Assembly: GCA_905147135.1 (NCBI GenBank)
Contig: LR990051.1
Coordinates: 2,151,963-2,215,962 of the forward strand
Source: Blastobasis lacticolella
Lineage: Eukaryota > Arthropoda > Insecta > Lepidoptera > Blastobasidae
Reading direction: 5' to 3'
Length of the DNA: 64,000 bases
Positions within the stretch are counted from its first letter, which is position 1. The number at the start of each line of letters is the position of its first letter. The notes under the pieces are model-generated. The model was given only the letters and a program-made list of their open reading frames with translations. It was not told where the DNA came from and ran no database searches. The translations under genes and the position numbers were made by a program. Shown here one piece after another: positions 12,767 to 24,700 of this stretch.

Positions 12767-14710
12767 TTGATGAATTTTCGAGCTCATAAGTCTCCGGATA
12801 CTCGCAAATTGAAGAGAGCCTTTAACCTTGCCGCCAAGTCTAGCAAAAGGACGCTACGCAGGGCTCGATTCGACCACATAAGCCGGATTGGCGCCAAACT
12901 GGCCTCTTACCCTCCTGGCAGTAAGGCGTTTTGGTCTTTGGCAAAAGCGGTTGAATCCAATTTTAGCCAATCCTCGTTACCACCGTTGCTGAAGCCAGAC
13001 GGAACATTGGCACATGCTGCGGAGGAAAAAGCGAATTTACTTGCTTCTCATTTCGCGGCGAGTTCGCGTTTAGATACTGCAGGAAAAACTCCACCCGTCT
13101 CACCCCGCGCTGACTGCACTATGGCAGACGTGCGAATACATCAAAAAGAGATTTTAAAAATCCTGCAGAGTCTGGACGTGGACAAGGCTAGTGGACCTGA
13201 TGGTATACCAGCGACGGTCTTGCGTAGATATGCCCCTGAGTTGTCTCCTATTCTCACACGCCTGTTTCGTCTCTCACTAAAGACTGGTATTGTACCTAGG
13301 TCGTGGAAGCTTGCCAATGTGCAGCCCGTGCCTAGGAAGGGCAGCCGCGCAGACCCTGCCAACTACCGCCCTATTTCAGTCACCTCCATTCTCTGTAAGA
13401 TTATGGAGCGTGCACTGAACAACAAACTCCTTGCGCATCTCGAAGGTAACGATCTCCTCAGCGATTACCAGTACGGATTCCGCCGTGGTCGATCGACTGG
13501 GGACCTTCTGGTGTATGCCATTCATATATGGAGTGAGGCCATTGAGAAGCATGGCGAGGCCCTTGCTGTGTCGCTCGATATCTCCAAGGCCTTTGATAGG
13601 GTTTGGCACGCAGCCCTACTAAGCAAGCTTCCCTCATTTGGCATTCCTGTTGGCTTTTGCACCTGGATTTCGGACTTTCTGAGTGGACGTTCAATCCGGG
13701 TAGTTCTCGATGGTTACTCGTCTGATCTTCAGGCTATCGACGCGGGAGTTCCTCAGGGGTCGGTTCTGTCCGCGTCTCTTTTCTTGCTGCATATCAACGA
13801 TCTTCTAGTACCCGGTACCCTTGGGTACGCTGACGACAGCACAGTAACGGATAGATATCTGTCAGAGGCAAAAGCTAACAGGGACGACATTCAGTCTTGT
13901 CGAGAGGCCATGGTTAGGCGTTTGAACGAAGCTCTCAAGGCAGTTTCCGACTGGGGTGAAGCCAATCTAGTGGCGTTCAACGCTACCAAAACACAGGCGT
14001 GTTTGTTTTCCGCCAAACGGAGTCCATTCCATCTAACTCCGGCTTTCCGGGATGTAGCTGTGGAAATTACCGACTATTTACAGCTCCTTGGTGTTGAGCT
14101 ATTAACCAATCTTAACTTTGGACAGTACATCGAATCCAAAGCCAAGACTGCAGCCAAGAAACTTGGTATCCTCTCGAAGGTCAGGCGGTACTTCACTTCA
14201 AAGCAGTTGCTTCAATTATATCAAGCACAAGTTCGTTCATGCATGGAGTACTGCTGCCATCTCTGGGATGGATCAGCCAAATACCAACTGGCCGCTTTGG
14301 ATTCGGTGGAAAAACGTGCAAAGAAGATAATTTGTGATCCGCAATTAATTGAGGCTAAGCTGCAGAGCCTCGAGCATCGGCGTAGGGTTGCGTGTCTATC
14401 GGTATTCTATAGGTTGCATTTCGGAGAGTGTGCGAAACAGTTGCACGACCTCATTCCGCCGGCCCCTTTCCGCCATCGGGAAACGCGATCCGGGCGAGCG
14501 CTTCATCCTTATGTCGTGGATCTTCCAGCTGCCCGCACGAGCCGCTTTGGTTCAACCTTTATAATGCGAACGGCTAAGGAATGGAACGCGTTGCCTGCGA
14601 GTGTGTTCCCTGATCACTATAATCTGGACGCCTTCAAGGCTAGAGTGAATAGGCTGTTCCTAGACAGGCATGCTCCATCTTCGACCGCATCGTCACTTAC
14701 CACCAGGTGA
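12767..14710 (+). mobile_element. Non-LTR retrotransposon ORF2 fragment (reverse transcriptase), intact 647-codon frame
   Basis: The frame lacks the apurinic endonuclease domain, so the element is 5'-truncated near 12765. It holds a complete [59 protein letters not shown], catalytic [16 protein letters not shown], then the thumb and C-terminal region ending [13 protein letters not shown] and [11 protein letters not shown]. No stop or frameshift occurs. A roughly 20-bp A-tract at 14750-14768 marks the 3' end. RT style fits the jockey/CR1 superfamily; the exact clade is uncertain. Related 3' ends occur at 4790-4985 (antisense) and as a roughly 30-bp piece at 60200-60230. It lies inside foldback element B. 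Confidence 0.9.
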
Positions 14711-16609
14711 GATAGCGGTCAAATGCCTGGATAGTCTAAAATTAAAATAAAAAAAAAAAAAAAAAAAAGAATTATAAAAAAAAATCACTAAACAATTTGG
14801 AATAAACGATAGTATATGTTTAGCATAACATTGCAATGAACTGAGCGCTCTGTCTCACTCGCACCAGTTGTTGCATATGAGACACTTTTTATGCGTCTGG
14901 CAGGATTATAGAACCCAAAAAACTGTCTGGCTACTGAGAAAACTCAGTTTAATAATTCTCTGAATAACATTTATAAAATTCAGCTTTCCTAATATAAGGT
15001 AAATATAATTACAGAGAATTATAGTTTAGGGGTGTCCGGCGGAGGGTTGTAACCATACTATGTGTCTGGCAATGAGCATCGTGAGTATTAATGCTGTTAC
15101 GAATAAAATACAAAAAAATTGAGCTTGCTAACTTAAGAAATTGGAGATAAGATTTTATACACCTTTGTTACCTGTTACCTGCCAAAGGAACCACGATCCA
15201 GGTTTCATGGGTGGGGATCATTCTTACCTGTGTTGGGGACACACATGGAAAAACTTTCATACTTACGGACAATAGGAAGGTCTGGCCCTCATGGGCTCTT
15301 AGACTAATAGCTATTTTCCAACTGAACAAATTACTATGGCGCTAGTTTCAAATGTTAGTCCTCTCCGAGTTATGCTGTACGGACAAAATTGTGTTTTGTC
15401 TTTTTCCTGTTTACCCACCGCGGCACCAAGTTTGAAATGTTAGTCCGTTACGAGTTATGCTGTTCTAAATCATAGTAATCAGTGTTTTTTTTCTGTTCTA
15501 CCCACCTTCAATGGCCATGTGATAGCTATTTTTAAGCAGAACCAAAGTTACTTTGGTGTCTAGGTGCCCTTCGTCAATATGACATAATGGTACAGCATAA
15601 CTTGGAGGGGACTAATATTTGGAACTAGACGCCATAGTAAGTAAGTACTTTAATGCAACAATATAGCCTATGGGCCAGTTATCCTTTTCTGATATACAAT
15701 AGATAGATATGCTTACACTAAAACAACATATAAACAGTTATCTTAATTAGTTAAATAAACTATGATAATGTGAAACAAAACACCATTTATGTTACTACAA
15801 CTATAGGTATGCGCCTAAACAAAAACATGCCATACCAACGTAACGACACAGAGAAAGATAAAAAATAAATACTACGTGCAAGCATTATCCAGATATTTAG
15901 TATTGTAGAGATAACAAAACACCATTTAATTGAACACTAAAATCTAAAATATTATAACTAAACAGTTATAAATAAAAATGTTGTTAAGTAGGTAAGTACG
16001 TACTTATATTGTTAATAGTAGATGTTTATTTGTCAAAGTATTATTTATTATTATTTTTTTTATTATTTATTTATCATAAATGTGGTTCATTGGTATTATT
16101 ACCCTCTATCATTTTTATTTCTAGTGGTAGATTATTAAAAAAATTATGGCACTTATGTAGGTATGACTTTTTCGAAAATTCTATTATTTATCTGTTCAAT
16201 ACATAAATCATATTTTTATATATCTCGGCTATTTATTCATAGTGAGTTTTGTTTAGCTCAAAAATGGCTGTCCAACGACATATTCACATTGCCATTGGCA
16301 GTGGGTACATTAGAAATACAAGGTATGATGTGTAGGTATGAAGGTATGAAGTACAGCATTACTCAGAATGGACTAACATTTGGACAGGTGCCATAGTAAT
16401 ACTTATTTGTTCAGGTCGCAAATAGCTATCCAACGACGGATTACACATAGCTATTGGAGGTGGGTACCAAAATTGACACGTCACCTTTGGTTATTTTGTT
16501 CATTTTAGGCATTCCTACATTTTAAATTTAGTAGTTATTAAATTTAATCTCCATCGCGTCATCAGAACGTTTGGTTTTGATTTTCTCCAAATTTGTGGCG
16601 CGGTTGGAG

Positions 16610-16725
16610 TAATGAATGAATGAAAATGAATGAAAAATTATTTATTGCTTATAAGTACATAGAATAAAACAAAAACAGAGGAAATAAAGAAAAGCAACCG
16701 GCGGCCTTATCGCTTAAAGCGATTT
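16610..16725 (-). repeat. LINE 3' tail, antisense
   Basis: It shares AAGCAACCGGCGGCCTTATC and GCTTAAAGCGATTTCTTCCA with the tail at 3255, and begins with (GAAT)n. Confidence 0.6.
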
Positions 16726-17299
16726 CTTCCAGGCAACCTCAATACCACAACCACGCTTGGCGTGATACACCGTAATTAACCTAACCCCCGGCCAAGTTTA
16801 CTTAAACTCGAATATTTTCTATACTACAGAACAGATTTTAATCAACCAAAGCTAAGAACCATCTCGATTAAACTGACTTACAAATAGAGAAAACTGCATG
16901 CAAATCGGTCCATCCTTCGCCACGGGAGCTACGATGCCACAGACAGATACACAAAGCCACAAATACACACATACACAAGTCAAACTCTTTTTCGTCAGGA
17001 GTTAAAAATGCTGCTGCGCTACCCATTTTTCGCTGAGGTTCTAGTTAATCTGCCTCTGAAACATTATCTTATTAAGTAGTATTCTTTACATTACATAGTC
17101 TGCTTGTATTGTACGACTCCCACAACTGAAAGAGACGTGGCTACCTAGAATTAGTTTGGATATGGCGAAATAACAAAATAATTATTTATCATCCGTATTT
17201 ACGGAAGAATATTGCGACATAATTTACGGCACCCTGACTTATTACTTGCAGAAAATATTTGGTATGTGGACCGCTACAAATCATTGGTAAGTAATACAG

Positions 17300-17480
17300 G
17301 TGACAAAACCCACACTGTAATTATTAACAAGTGGTGGGACTATTTCAAGCCTAAGGAGCCTGGATGTGTAGGTACCACTGCCTTTTTCTGCCGCCAAGCA
17401 ATAATGTTCGCATTGTTGTGTTCTGGTTTGAAGATTAAGGGAGCCATCGCAATTACAGGCATGAGGCATTTCATCAGATT
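17300..17480 (+). repeat. Unclassified lepidopteran repeat
   Basis: GGTGGGACTATTTCAAGCCT... CTTTTTCTGCCGCCAAGCAA resembles 21925-21995 (GGTAGGACTCTGTCAAGCCT, TCTATTTCTGCCG). The open frames on both strands here are repeat-derived. Confidence 0.5.
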
Positions 17481-18171
17481 CTTAACCGTGATCAGGTAGG
17501 CTGTCTGCTCGTTTCGTCACTGCAAAAAAATCATTATCAGTAGCCTCTTGTGCACAGTACCTACAGTCCACATTAGTAGATTTAGTAGGTAGTCTACTCG
17601 CTCATTTAATTCTCGCAATTTAAGCACCCTGTTCAACACAGCACTGCTAGCACAACTGTGCTCACAACACAGCTCGCGCCGGGAGAGAGCGTTTGTTTCC
17701 TTCTCTCAAAACTAAGGTGAAAGAGATAGCAGTATCTGTGCCTATTCATACTTGTCACGCGCGAGAGGCACAAGTGTGCAAGACTCTCGCGGCACGAGCT
17801 ATCTCTCGGGCACACTTGTGCTCGCCGTGCTGGGTTTGCCGCATCCAGCTTCCGCCCGCAATCACCACGTTTGCCGAGGCGCGGTCTCTACTCAAGAACT
17901 CGTTTATCCGTCAAAACCATCGTAGGCCCAACTGTGTCCCTGAATCCTGGTCAAAACAATCAAGTTAATTTAAAGGGTCCAAAACGCCTGTATGCGGTAC
18001 TGTTATACAATACCTAAATGGGCTCACATTACACCGTACCTCATAGATAAGCAGATGCTAAACATGGAAAACTCGCGTATTCTCAAGTACTCGTTTTCTT
18101 AGCTCGCTCTTTAAAACCGAGTTTCCACTCGATTTCTTAGCTCGCTCTTTAAAACCGAGTTTCCTATCTAC

Positions 18172-18417
18172 TTGTTTAAAAAACTGGAGTTCAAAACCGA
18201 CAATCGCCATCTTAGAGATAGAAGCCGGTTATTAATCCTTCGAGTACAATCTCTCGCATGCACCTGTGGTTGCTTCAAACACGCCGCAGCCAGAATCTGG
18301 AACGACCTCCCACCTCCAGTGCGAACAACATCATCCCTCAAACTTCCTACATTCCGCAAGGAATGTGCAAAATGGCTGTTGCGGAACCATTCACGGCTTG
18401 CTGGACTGAAGGCCTAG
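18172..18417 (+). pseudogene. LINE ORF2 3'-end fragment
   Basis: The 81-codon frame ends with AAARIWNDLPPPVRTTSS and LPTFRKECAKWLL, the C-terminal pattern (arg-rich, W-N-x-LP, then F-K-x-x-L-x-x-W/L) seen in many jockey/CR1 LINE ORF2 proteins. It is followed by an AT-rich probable 3' UTR to about 18640. A 31-bp direct duplication (TTCTTAGCTCGCTCTTTAAA...) lies just upstream at 18095-18126 and 18136-18166. Confidence 0.6.
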
Positions 18418-18804
18418 TTAGACCACGGTTTCTGGTGATGTTCAATTATCTAATTCTCTTAGTAATACTTTTAAGCCTAAAGTTTATTTTAATATCTTTT
18501 GTGCGATGTTAATTGTCAACTTAGTTTATTTTAATTTTTTTGTGCCATAGTAATTGTATAGTTCTGTATGTATGTATATGTAAACTTAACGTTGTTAATT
18601 TTTAAATAATTTTTTGTCTTAATACTGGCCATGACAGAATACCAGCGGGTGTGGGTCCTACCTCCACCCAAACGCTGAGTCATGTTTTTCCATTTATTCT
18701 ATTTTTTCCATTCGAAGCTTTTATTTTTAAAATACATTGATACGAACCTGTTAATTTATAGACAAATAAATATTTCTATTTCTACTAATCCCTTTCTGAT
18801 TACT

Positions 18805-19700
18805 GTAGGTGTTCACCAGGGTTCTGTGCTGAGTCCTTACTTATTTTGCATAGTGCTCGATGTCCTTCAGCGGAAATTCAGGACATGCCTCCTTGGCTTA
18901 TGAAGTACGCTGACGACATTAACGGTGAGCAAGCTTAGGCAAGATATTGAGACCACAGTAAACACGTGGAAGGATGTGCTAGAAAACGGTGGTTTGAAGC
19001 TGAATATCGCCAAAACAGAGTATTTGGCCAGCTACAGCACGGACCCCGACACTATTCTTATAGGTAGCGAAGCTGTCAATAGAACAGATAAATTCAAATA
19101 CCTCGGATTCGTGATGCACGATCCGGCACGATCGGCGATATCGGCACCGATGTCAAATCCCGAATATCTGCGGCTTGGGCCAAATGGCGGGAACTCACGG
19201 CAGTCATCTGTGACCCTATAATCCCTGTAAAGCTCAAAGAGCTTATATACAAGAGTATAATTAGACCAATGATGCTCTATGGCTGCGAGACATGGCCAGC
19301 GCTGACGAAACACGTTCGCGAACTCCACGCCAACGAAATTAAAATGCTGCGCTGGATGTGCGGAGTTACGCGACACGATCGAGTGCGTAACGAGTACAGC
19401 CGTGGCAGCCTTGGTGTGAGGGATATCGCAGATATCCCTCACACAAGGGAGGAGGCTCGTCTGCGCTGGTTTGGTCACGTGTTGCGTAAGCCTCAGGGAT
19501 ACGTGGGAAATAGGTGCCTGAATCTGCCGGTATCAGGAAAGAGGCCCCGTTGGCGACCCAAGAAGCGATGGATTGACGTCGCTGAGTCGAATGTGAGAGC
19601 CAACGGCTTGCAAAGGGGGGATGCCGTGGACCGGGCGAAGTGGAGAAGATTGAGTAGGAAAGTGGACCTTGGCAAAGGCCGGGATAAGCGCTAGGACGAT
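18805..19700 (+). pseudogene. Degenerate RTE-type LINE ORF2 remnant
   Basis: Across all three frames one can follow RT motifs GVHQGSVLSPYLFCIVLD, then MKYADDI, DKFKYLGFVMHDP, RISAAWAKWREL, KSIIRPMMLYGCETW, NEIKMLRWMCGVTRHDR, LRWFGHVLRKP, and GKRPRWRPKKRWID. At least three frame changes and several stops break it. The order and the closing RWRPKKRW segment, plus an ATGATG tail at about 19699, are typical of RTE-clade elements. The piece between about 19423 and 19443 forms a small palindrome (GATATCGCAGATATC). Confidence 0.85.
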
Positions 19701-19889
19701 GATGATGAGTTTGTCGACATCCTTTTTTTCACAATATGGCGGCCCCATATTGAATTTTGACAATATCATAACTTCGCAAGATTAAGACAAATCGATAGAC
19801 GTAAGAACCATCAAAATCGGCCCACGCGTTTGATCTCTAGAGTGCCACAAAGAAACGAAACATAAGCTGATAAACACAATTCCCTCCTC

Positions 19890-20105
19890 TGTGTCGCGTA
19901 GTCGGGAAAAACTTACATCCTGCCGTATGTCCCGATGTATCCATATATGTATCTATGTAGGTACGCTTAGATATTTTTAAATACTCAACAGAATTTAACA
20001 CGTTTTCAACAATAGATAAAGTGATTCAAGAGGAAGGTTTATAAGCAAGAAAAAAAGGGTAGGTAAAGTAGGTGTACGCGAACGAAGTCGCGCCGGGTCC
20101 ACTAG
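19890..20105 (+). repeat. Repeat V copy
   Basis: It runs from GGGAAAAACTTACATCCTGC through ACGCTTAGATATTTTTAAAT to GAAGTCGCGCCGGGTCCACT. Confidence 0.65.
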
Positions 20106-20382
20106 TTGTACATATCATCTCCCTTAACCAACTTTCCGAAGGTAATTCTCTAAATGAAAGTGAAAATCCGTTGCGTGGTTTAGAAGTTACAGGATATACA
20201 GACAGGACAGACAGTCAAGCGTGCTCGAGATACTGAAGACAAAAGTTAAGCATCGTACACCGATGCCGGTAACTGGATGGATGCCCGTTTCGTACTTTGA
20301 GGCTTATCGAACGTCCAACACCGCAACGAGCTCACCACTCGTGACTCCTAACACCGTTGGCGAAGCGAGGTTGACCAAGGTA

Positions 20383-20700
20383 TTTTTTTTATACCACTAT
20401 GGTGGCAATCAAGGTTACGGCCTGCCTGAAGTTAAGGAGTCACCGCAGCCTGGAGAGTACAACATGGGCTGCGGAGACTGCTTACCATCAGGCAGGCCGC
20501 AAGCTTGTTTGCCAACTTAGTGGTAAAAAAAAAGCTTGCGGCCTTTTGCAAACCTTTTCACCCCTTCCTGACGAACTCCATGTTGTACTCTCCAGAGAAA
20601 ACCTCTCCAGGCAGTGCTTTCCACAATCTTAGTGTGCGTGGGAGAAAGTTCCTTTGGAACCGCACAGTTCGCGGCCAATTTGGTTTTAAGGTGTGAGTAA
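20383..20700 (+). repeat. Repeat T with internal inverted duplication
   Basis: It matches 56015-56260 (GTGGCAAACAAGCTTACGGC, CTCATGTTGTA, GGAACCGCACAGTT) but its first 150 bp form a hairpin: TACCACTATGGTGGCAATCA versus AACTTAGTGGTA, and CGGCCTGCCTGA versus TCAGGCAGGCCG. Confidence 0.6.
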
Positions 20701-21121
20701 GTACGAACAGAACGGGACAGAAGAAACTAATTAAAAGCTTGTAAAATCAGTGTGTATTCCCAGAGTACTTCCTACTTTCCAGAAACAGGTCATAAAAATT
20801 ATAAAAATCAAAATAAAAACATCAAATAAGTAACACTTCTTGTTAACTCTAGAGAGAACCTTCATTTAATCATACAATTAAATACATCCAGTGAATTGTA
20901 GTTTGTCCGATTTAGAAAGCCCCCACATTTAAAACATTAAAAGAGGAAGACAAAAGTCAATGTTATTTACTTAAAAACACATCATAGCATTCATCCTTTA
21001 TCAAGAGAAACCCATCCAAGTTACATACAATACGTACACTCTTTCGAAATAGAAAAGTTTTACAAATAGCATTTCAAATAAAAAGCCAAGACAGAAAAAC
21101 AAAAACACACATTAGGAAGAA

Positions 21122-21278
21122 ATTCGTACATTGACCTGTTACTACCTGTCTCTGTTGCTACCGCGTAAATATAATTACATCACGCTCGCACAGAGTCGCG
21201 AGAGCGTGATAGAAACAGAAAATTTACGCGGGAGCGACAGAGACAGGTAGTAACAGGTCAATGTACGAATTTCTTTCT
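21122..21278. mobile_element. Short hairpin MITE
   Basis: AAATTCGTACATTGACCTGT...GTAAAT is followed after about 50 bp by its reverse complement (ATTTACGCGGGAGCGACAGA...TACGAATTT). It lies about 500 bp beyond the SEC11 stop codon. Confidence 0.75.
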
Positions 21279-21783
21279 ACTGAACGTCTTTGTTTTATCT
21301 CATTCTATCACTGAATCATGTATACATATTTGATTATAGGTACAGTTTCTTGATATGTGATCAGATCAGGACCAGCCGTATGTTATGACAATATGACTTT
21401 ATTAAAAAGCTACTGTGTCTTAGTTATAAACGAGTTCAATCTTGTTTTAATTACGACAACTAAGTGTTAAATTATTCACTAAACGCCACATAAACTAATG
21501 TAAAAAATAAATAAAAAGTGTGAATGTCTAACGCGGAATCAGTGACAGATCCTGACCATATCACCAGAATCATCCCATACAATCTGGCAAGAAAGTCATG
21601 AAAATCAGAGGGCGCCACTTGACAACAGGACAGAAATTCATTTTCACGACTTTCTTACCGGACTGTATACCATTGGTCTGAACAACTGTAATATATGAAG
21701 CGGACTCGGCTGCAAGTGCAGGGGCTCTCTCAGTCGGCTATGAACATAGTTCCGCCGCAGCAAACACTCAGATCACATGACAA

Positions 21784-24700
21784 TCACTCTCTGTGGACCA
21801 ACACGTAGATGGCTAAGCACGCAAGTACCGCAAACTGGAACAAGAGAAGCGACATATTAGTATACAACCTAAATGTTTAGCAATACCATTCTAGATGGTA
21901 TCTATGTGGATGACATCAGGTGGTAGGACTCTGTCAAGCCTGAGGAGGACGCCTGGGTGAGTATCACCGCCTTATCTATTTCTGCCGTAGTAATCAAATT
22001 ATACAATCTTGTATTATTTGATTACTACTATTTTCGAACCAGCTTCTTTTAATTTCATTCGTACCTGAGTGTTCGATCGCCACGATTGAATGAGCAGTTT
22101 TCCATTAGGTATTGTCAGTTGGTTTAAAAAAGTATCATAGATGGCGCTCCCACAATTTTGGTACTTCTTTTTTAAATCTGTATGATTGTGGTAGTGAGAA
22201 TTAGAGAGGTAGGGCATGGCGGGGTATACCGTTCAAATTCTTCCCCAGTCGGGCGACTCCAAAACTCTACCTTAAAGAATACCGCAGCTAAATAATACTC
22301 TTTTAAATAGTATTGTTTCTGCCGGTGAGTGAGGATTTGGGGAACCGTGGCTTTGGCAGCGGAGGGACTTTTGCCTTTATGCTGCCAGAGCAACATGTTA
22401 TAGAGGTGGGCAACGCATTGGCGATACTCTTGGTGTTGCTAATGTCTATAGGTAGTGGTGACCACTTTCCATCAGGTGGCCCGCTTGCCTGTTTGCCTAC
22501 CGGATTAAATTAAAAAAATATTTTTCCTGTAGGCAAACATATAAACATAACTTTCAAAGGTTGAAAGAAATGTAAAAATAAATATTTATTCAAGTAGGCA
22601 CTATATTCCATTTTAATACAAACCTTTCATATTTAAATTACGTTCGTTCTTGATCCTAGCGTCCATGAAACGAACTGAGTCAAATTGATGTTTGTTTTGT
22701 TTGCAATAATTTATTAAAACCTCAAAGTTGTTGAACCCTATTGATAAATGCAATATTATCCAGTACAATATACTCAGTGTCTATATAAGTACATATTTCA
22801 AGCAATCTTCAATTACCAAAATAGTTTGGGCGCCATCTATCGAGTGACTAGGAATGCTTTACACACCTATTGGAAATCTGCTCATTCACTAAACCAGCAT
22901 AGATTAGATTTATTGTGGTCTTAGATTTATTGATTTATTAGCTGGGCTGTCGCGACTTTGTTCGTACCCCGTACCCAACCCTACTCTACCCCCATCCTAC
23001 AACTATTAACTGAGAAATGTAGTTTTTCGAAAATGTCACTCAATGAATCGGCGACAACATAGAGACATGGGGGGCAAATCTTGCACTGTGAGATCTCAAA
23101 TTCGACATTTTCTTTAGCCACAAATCTCTATTAAAACGTCATTGAAATTGATCTTCTCCAATTATACGACTGTCGAAGATACTTTAGAAAATAGTTTTTT
23201 AGCTGTAATAGACATTTCAATGTCATTATTAATGGTGATTTGTGGGAAGAAAAAATATCGAATTTGAGATGTTACAGCATAAAAATTAGGCAACTGGGGC
23301 CCGTCTGAATTTTTAAATGGCTCGTATCGATTCAAACGCTTTTCAATTTTGATTTTCGGCATGAAAATTCGATGTTTTGCTGATATTCTAATATTCTCTA
23401 TTTTTTTAACCATACTCTTTCGGTGCTGCCAATGTGATTTAAAAGCTATTGAAGTTTTCATGCCATAAATCAAAATTGAAAACCGCCAGAATCGAGGCTA
23501 GCGATTAAAAAAATTAAGCCCCTGGTCTCGGAAGCGCGAGCGGAACAGGGGAACGACGAAGCGCCAGCTGGCGATGGCGGCGCCAGCAAGCAGTAGTGTG
23601 GAGCGCGAAGGTAGCGGTCCGGGACGTAGAGCCACACGCCTTCGCTACTAACTCCGGACTGTGGGATTCACATAATAAATCATAGCGACAACCATTTCAT
23701 TAGTGGCAGAAGCCGGGATTCTACCACCGTTAACATTAGCGTATCTAGGGCTATTTTCCAAGGGTGGCCTGGCCCCTGAGGTGGCCGATGAAGCCGAATC
23801 AATCGCCGTGGATCACAAGGATGGGGTGGGCACCAGACCATTCTGGGGTGGGCACGGCCCACCCGGCTCCCCCTCTTCTTACGCCTATGACCGTTAAAAC
23901 AAAATGTATTGAAAATGACCCATTAACGAAACGAATATGACGGAACTAGTTAATTTCCGTTTGGTAGATGATCATCTTTAGGCATCAAACTGTAAAGGTG
24001 ACGTAGGTTATCCTACGTCATCGAGTACAAGATTCCACTTTGTAGCGAATGTAGACGTTTAGGAGACCTACAAAACGTTGGTCTGCCTATGCACAATCTG
24101 GCGTAAAAATAATTGTCTTATCTAACTCAAACTTCGTCTTTTCGTAGCGATAATATTTGCTTACCTCTAGTGTAGGTTCAAGAAGTAAAAAAAAACAGTC
24201 GACCTCACATACTTGGCAGTTTTACTTTTCAATGATGTCCAGCTCTTTTTTTCTTTTATGTCATACGGTAGGCAAACAGGCAAGCGGGCCACCTGATGGA
24301 AAGTGGTCACCACTGCCTATTGACATTAGCAACACCAAGAGTAGTCTTTGTTGATCTAACCCTTGATCTAATAGAAGAATCCACCCCTACTCAAAATAGG
24401 TATAACTTAATGGGAGATTTTCATGCAGCTACATTAAAAAGTAAAAAGTGTAGTTCAGCCGTGCCTCACTAGATGGCGCTGCTTAGACAGGATTATCAAG
24501 AATTGCTTTTTGTAACTGAAGTTACTCAGAAAGGTGTTTCGTGAAAATATACTTAGTTTTAGTATCTTTTCTGAGAAGAATGCGCAAAATGTGTACATTT
24601 TTATACATCTAACGGTTTCGTTTTGATTTATTTTTGAGAATCGTGTCTAAATCAACGCCATCTATTACAATGATTAGAACTGTTATTCCTTTTGAGTTGG

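Larger units (their letters stand above)
11324..15306. mobile_element. Element B: 4-kb foldback element with about 480-bp terminal inverted repeats
   Basis: The left arm at 11324-11812 is nearly identical to the reverse complement of the right arm at 14838-15306. The ends read TAGAGCAAGAGCCC and, inverted, TAGTCTAAGAGCCC. ATA occurs on both sides (11321-11323 and 15307-15309) as a probable 3-bp target duplication inside element A. Between the arms lie an inverted copy of repeat D (11835-12680), itself interrupted by a repeat-U copy, and a LINE with a 647-codon RT frame. No transposase is present, so it is non-autonomous. Confidence 0.8.
11278..16469. mobile_element. Element A: inverted-repeat element with TGGTACCCA ends, split by element B
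   Basis: The left end at 11278-11323 (TGGTACCCATTCCAATAGCT...GTTGGATA) matches the reverse complement of the right end at 16416-16469. The match resumes at 15307, where AATAGCTATTTTCCAACTG to about 15380 is the inverse of 16340-16430 (shared ACAAATTACTATGGC and AAATGTTAGTCC motifs). Thus 11278-11323 and 15307-16469 were once continuous, and 11324-15306 is a later insertion. The interior (15380-16300) is AT-rich, has further inverted copies of the AAATGTTAGTCC...GAGTTATGCTGT unit, and has no convincing gene. Confidence 0.75.

Noticed and set aside
12767..14710. Host reverse transcriptase or telomerase
   Set aside because: Motif order, the C-terminal region and the A-tail are those of a LINE ORF2.
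17212..17499. 95-codon ORF resembling a conserved protein
   Set aside because: The nucleotide sequence is a member of an interspersed repeat also present near 21925, and open frames on both strands reflect this repeat.
17693..17968. 91-codon frame with Cys and Arg
   Set aside because: No domain, no splice context, and it overlaps a short inverted motif (GCACAAGTGTGC); it could be chance.
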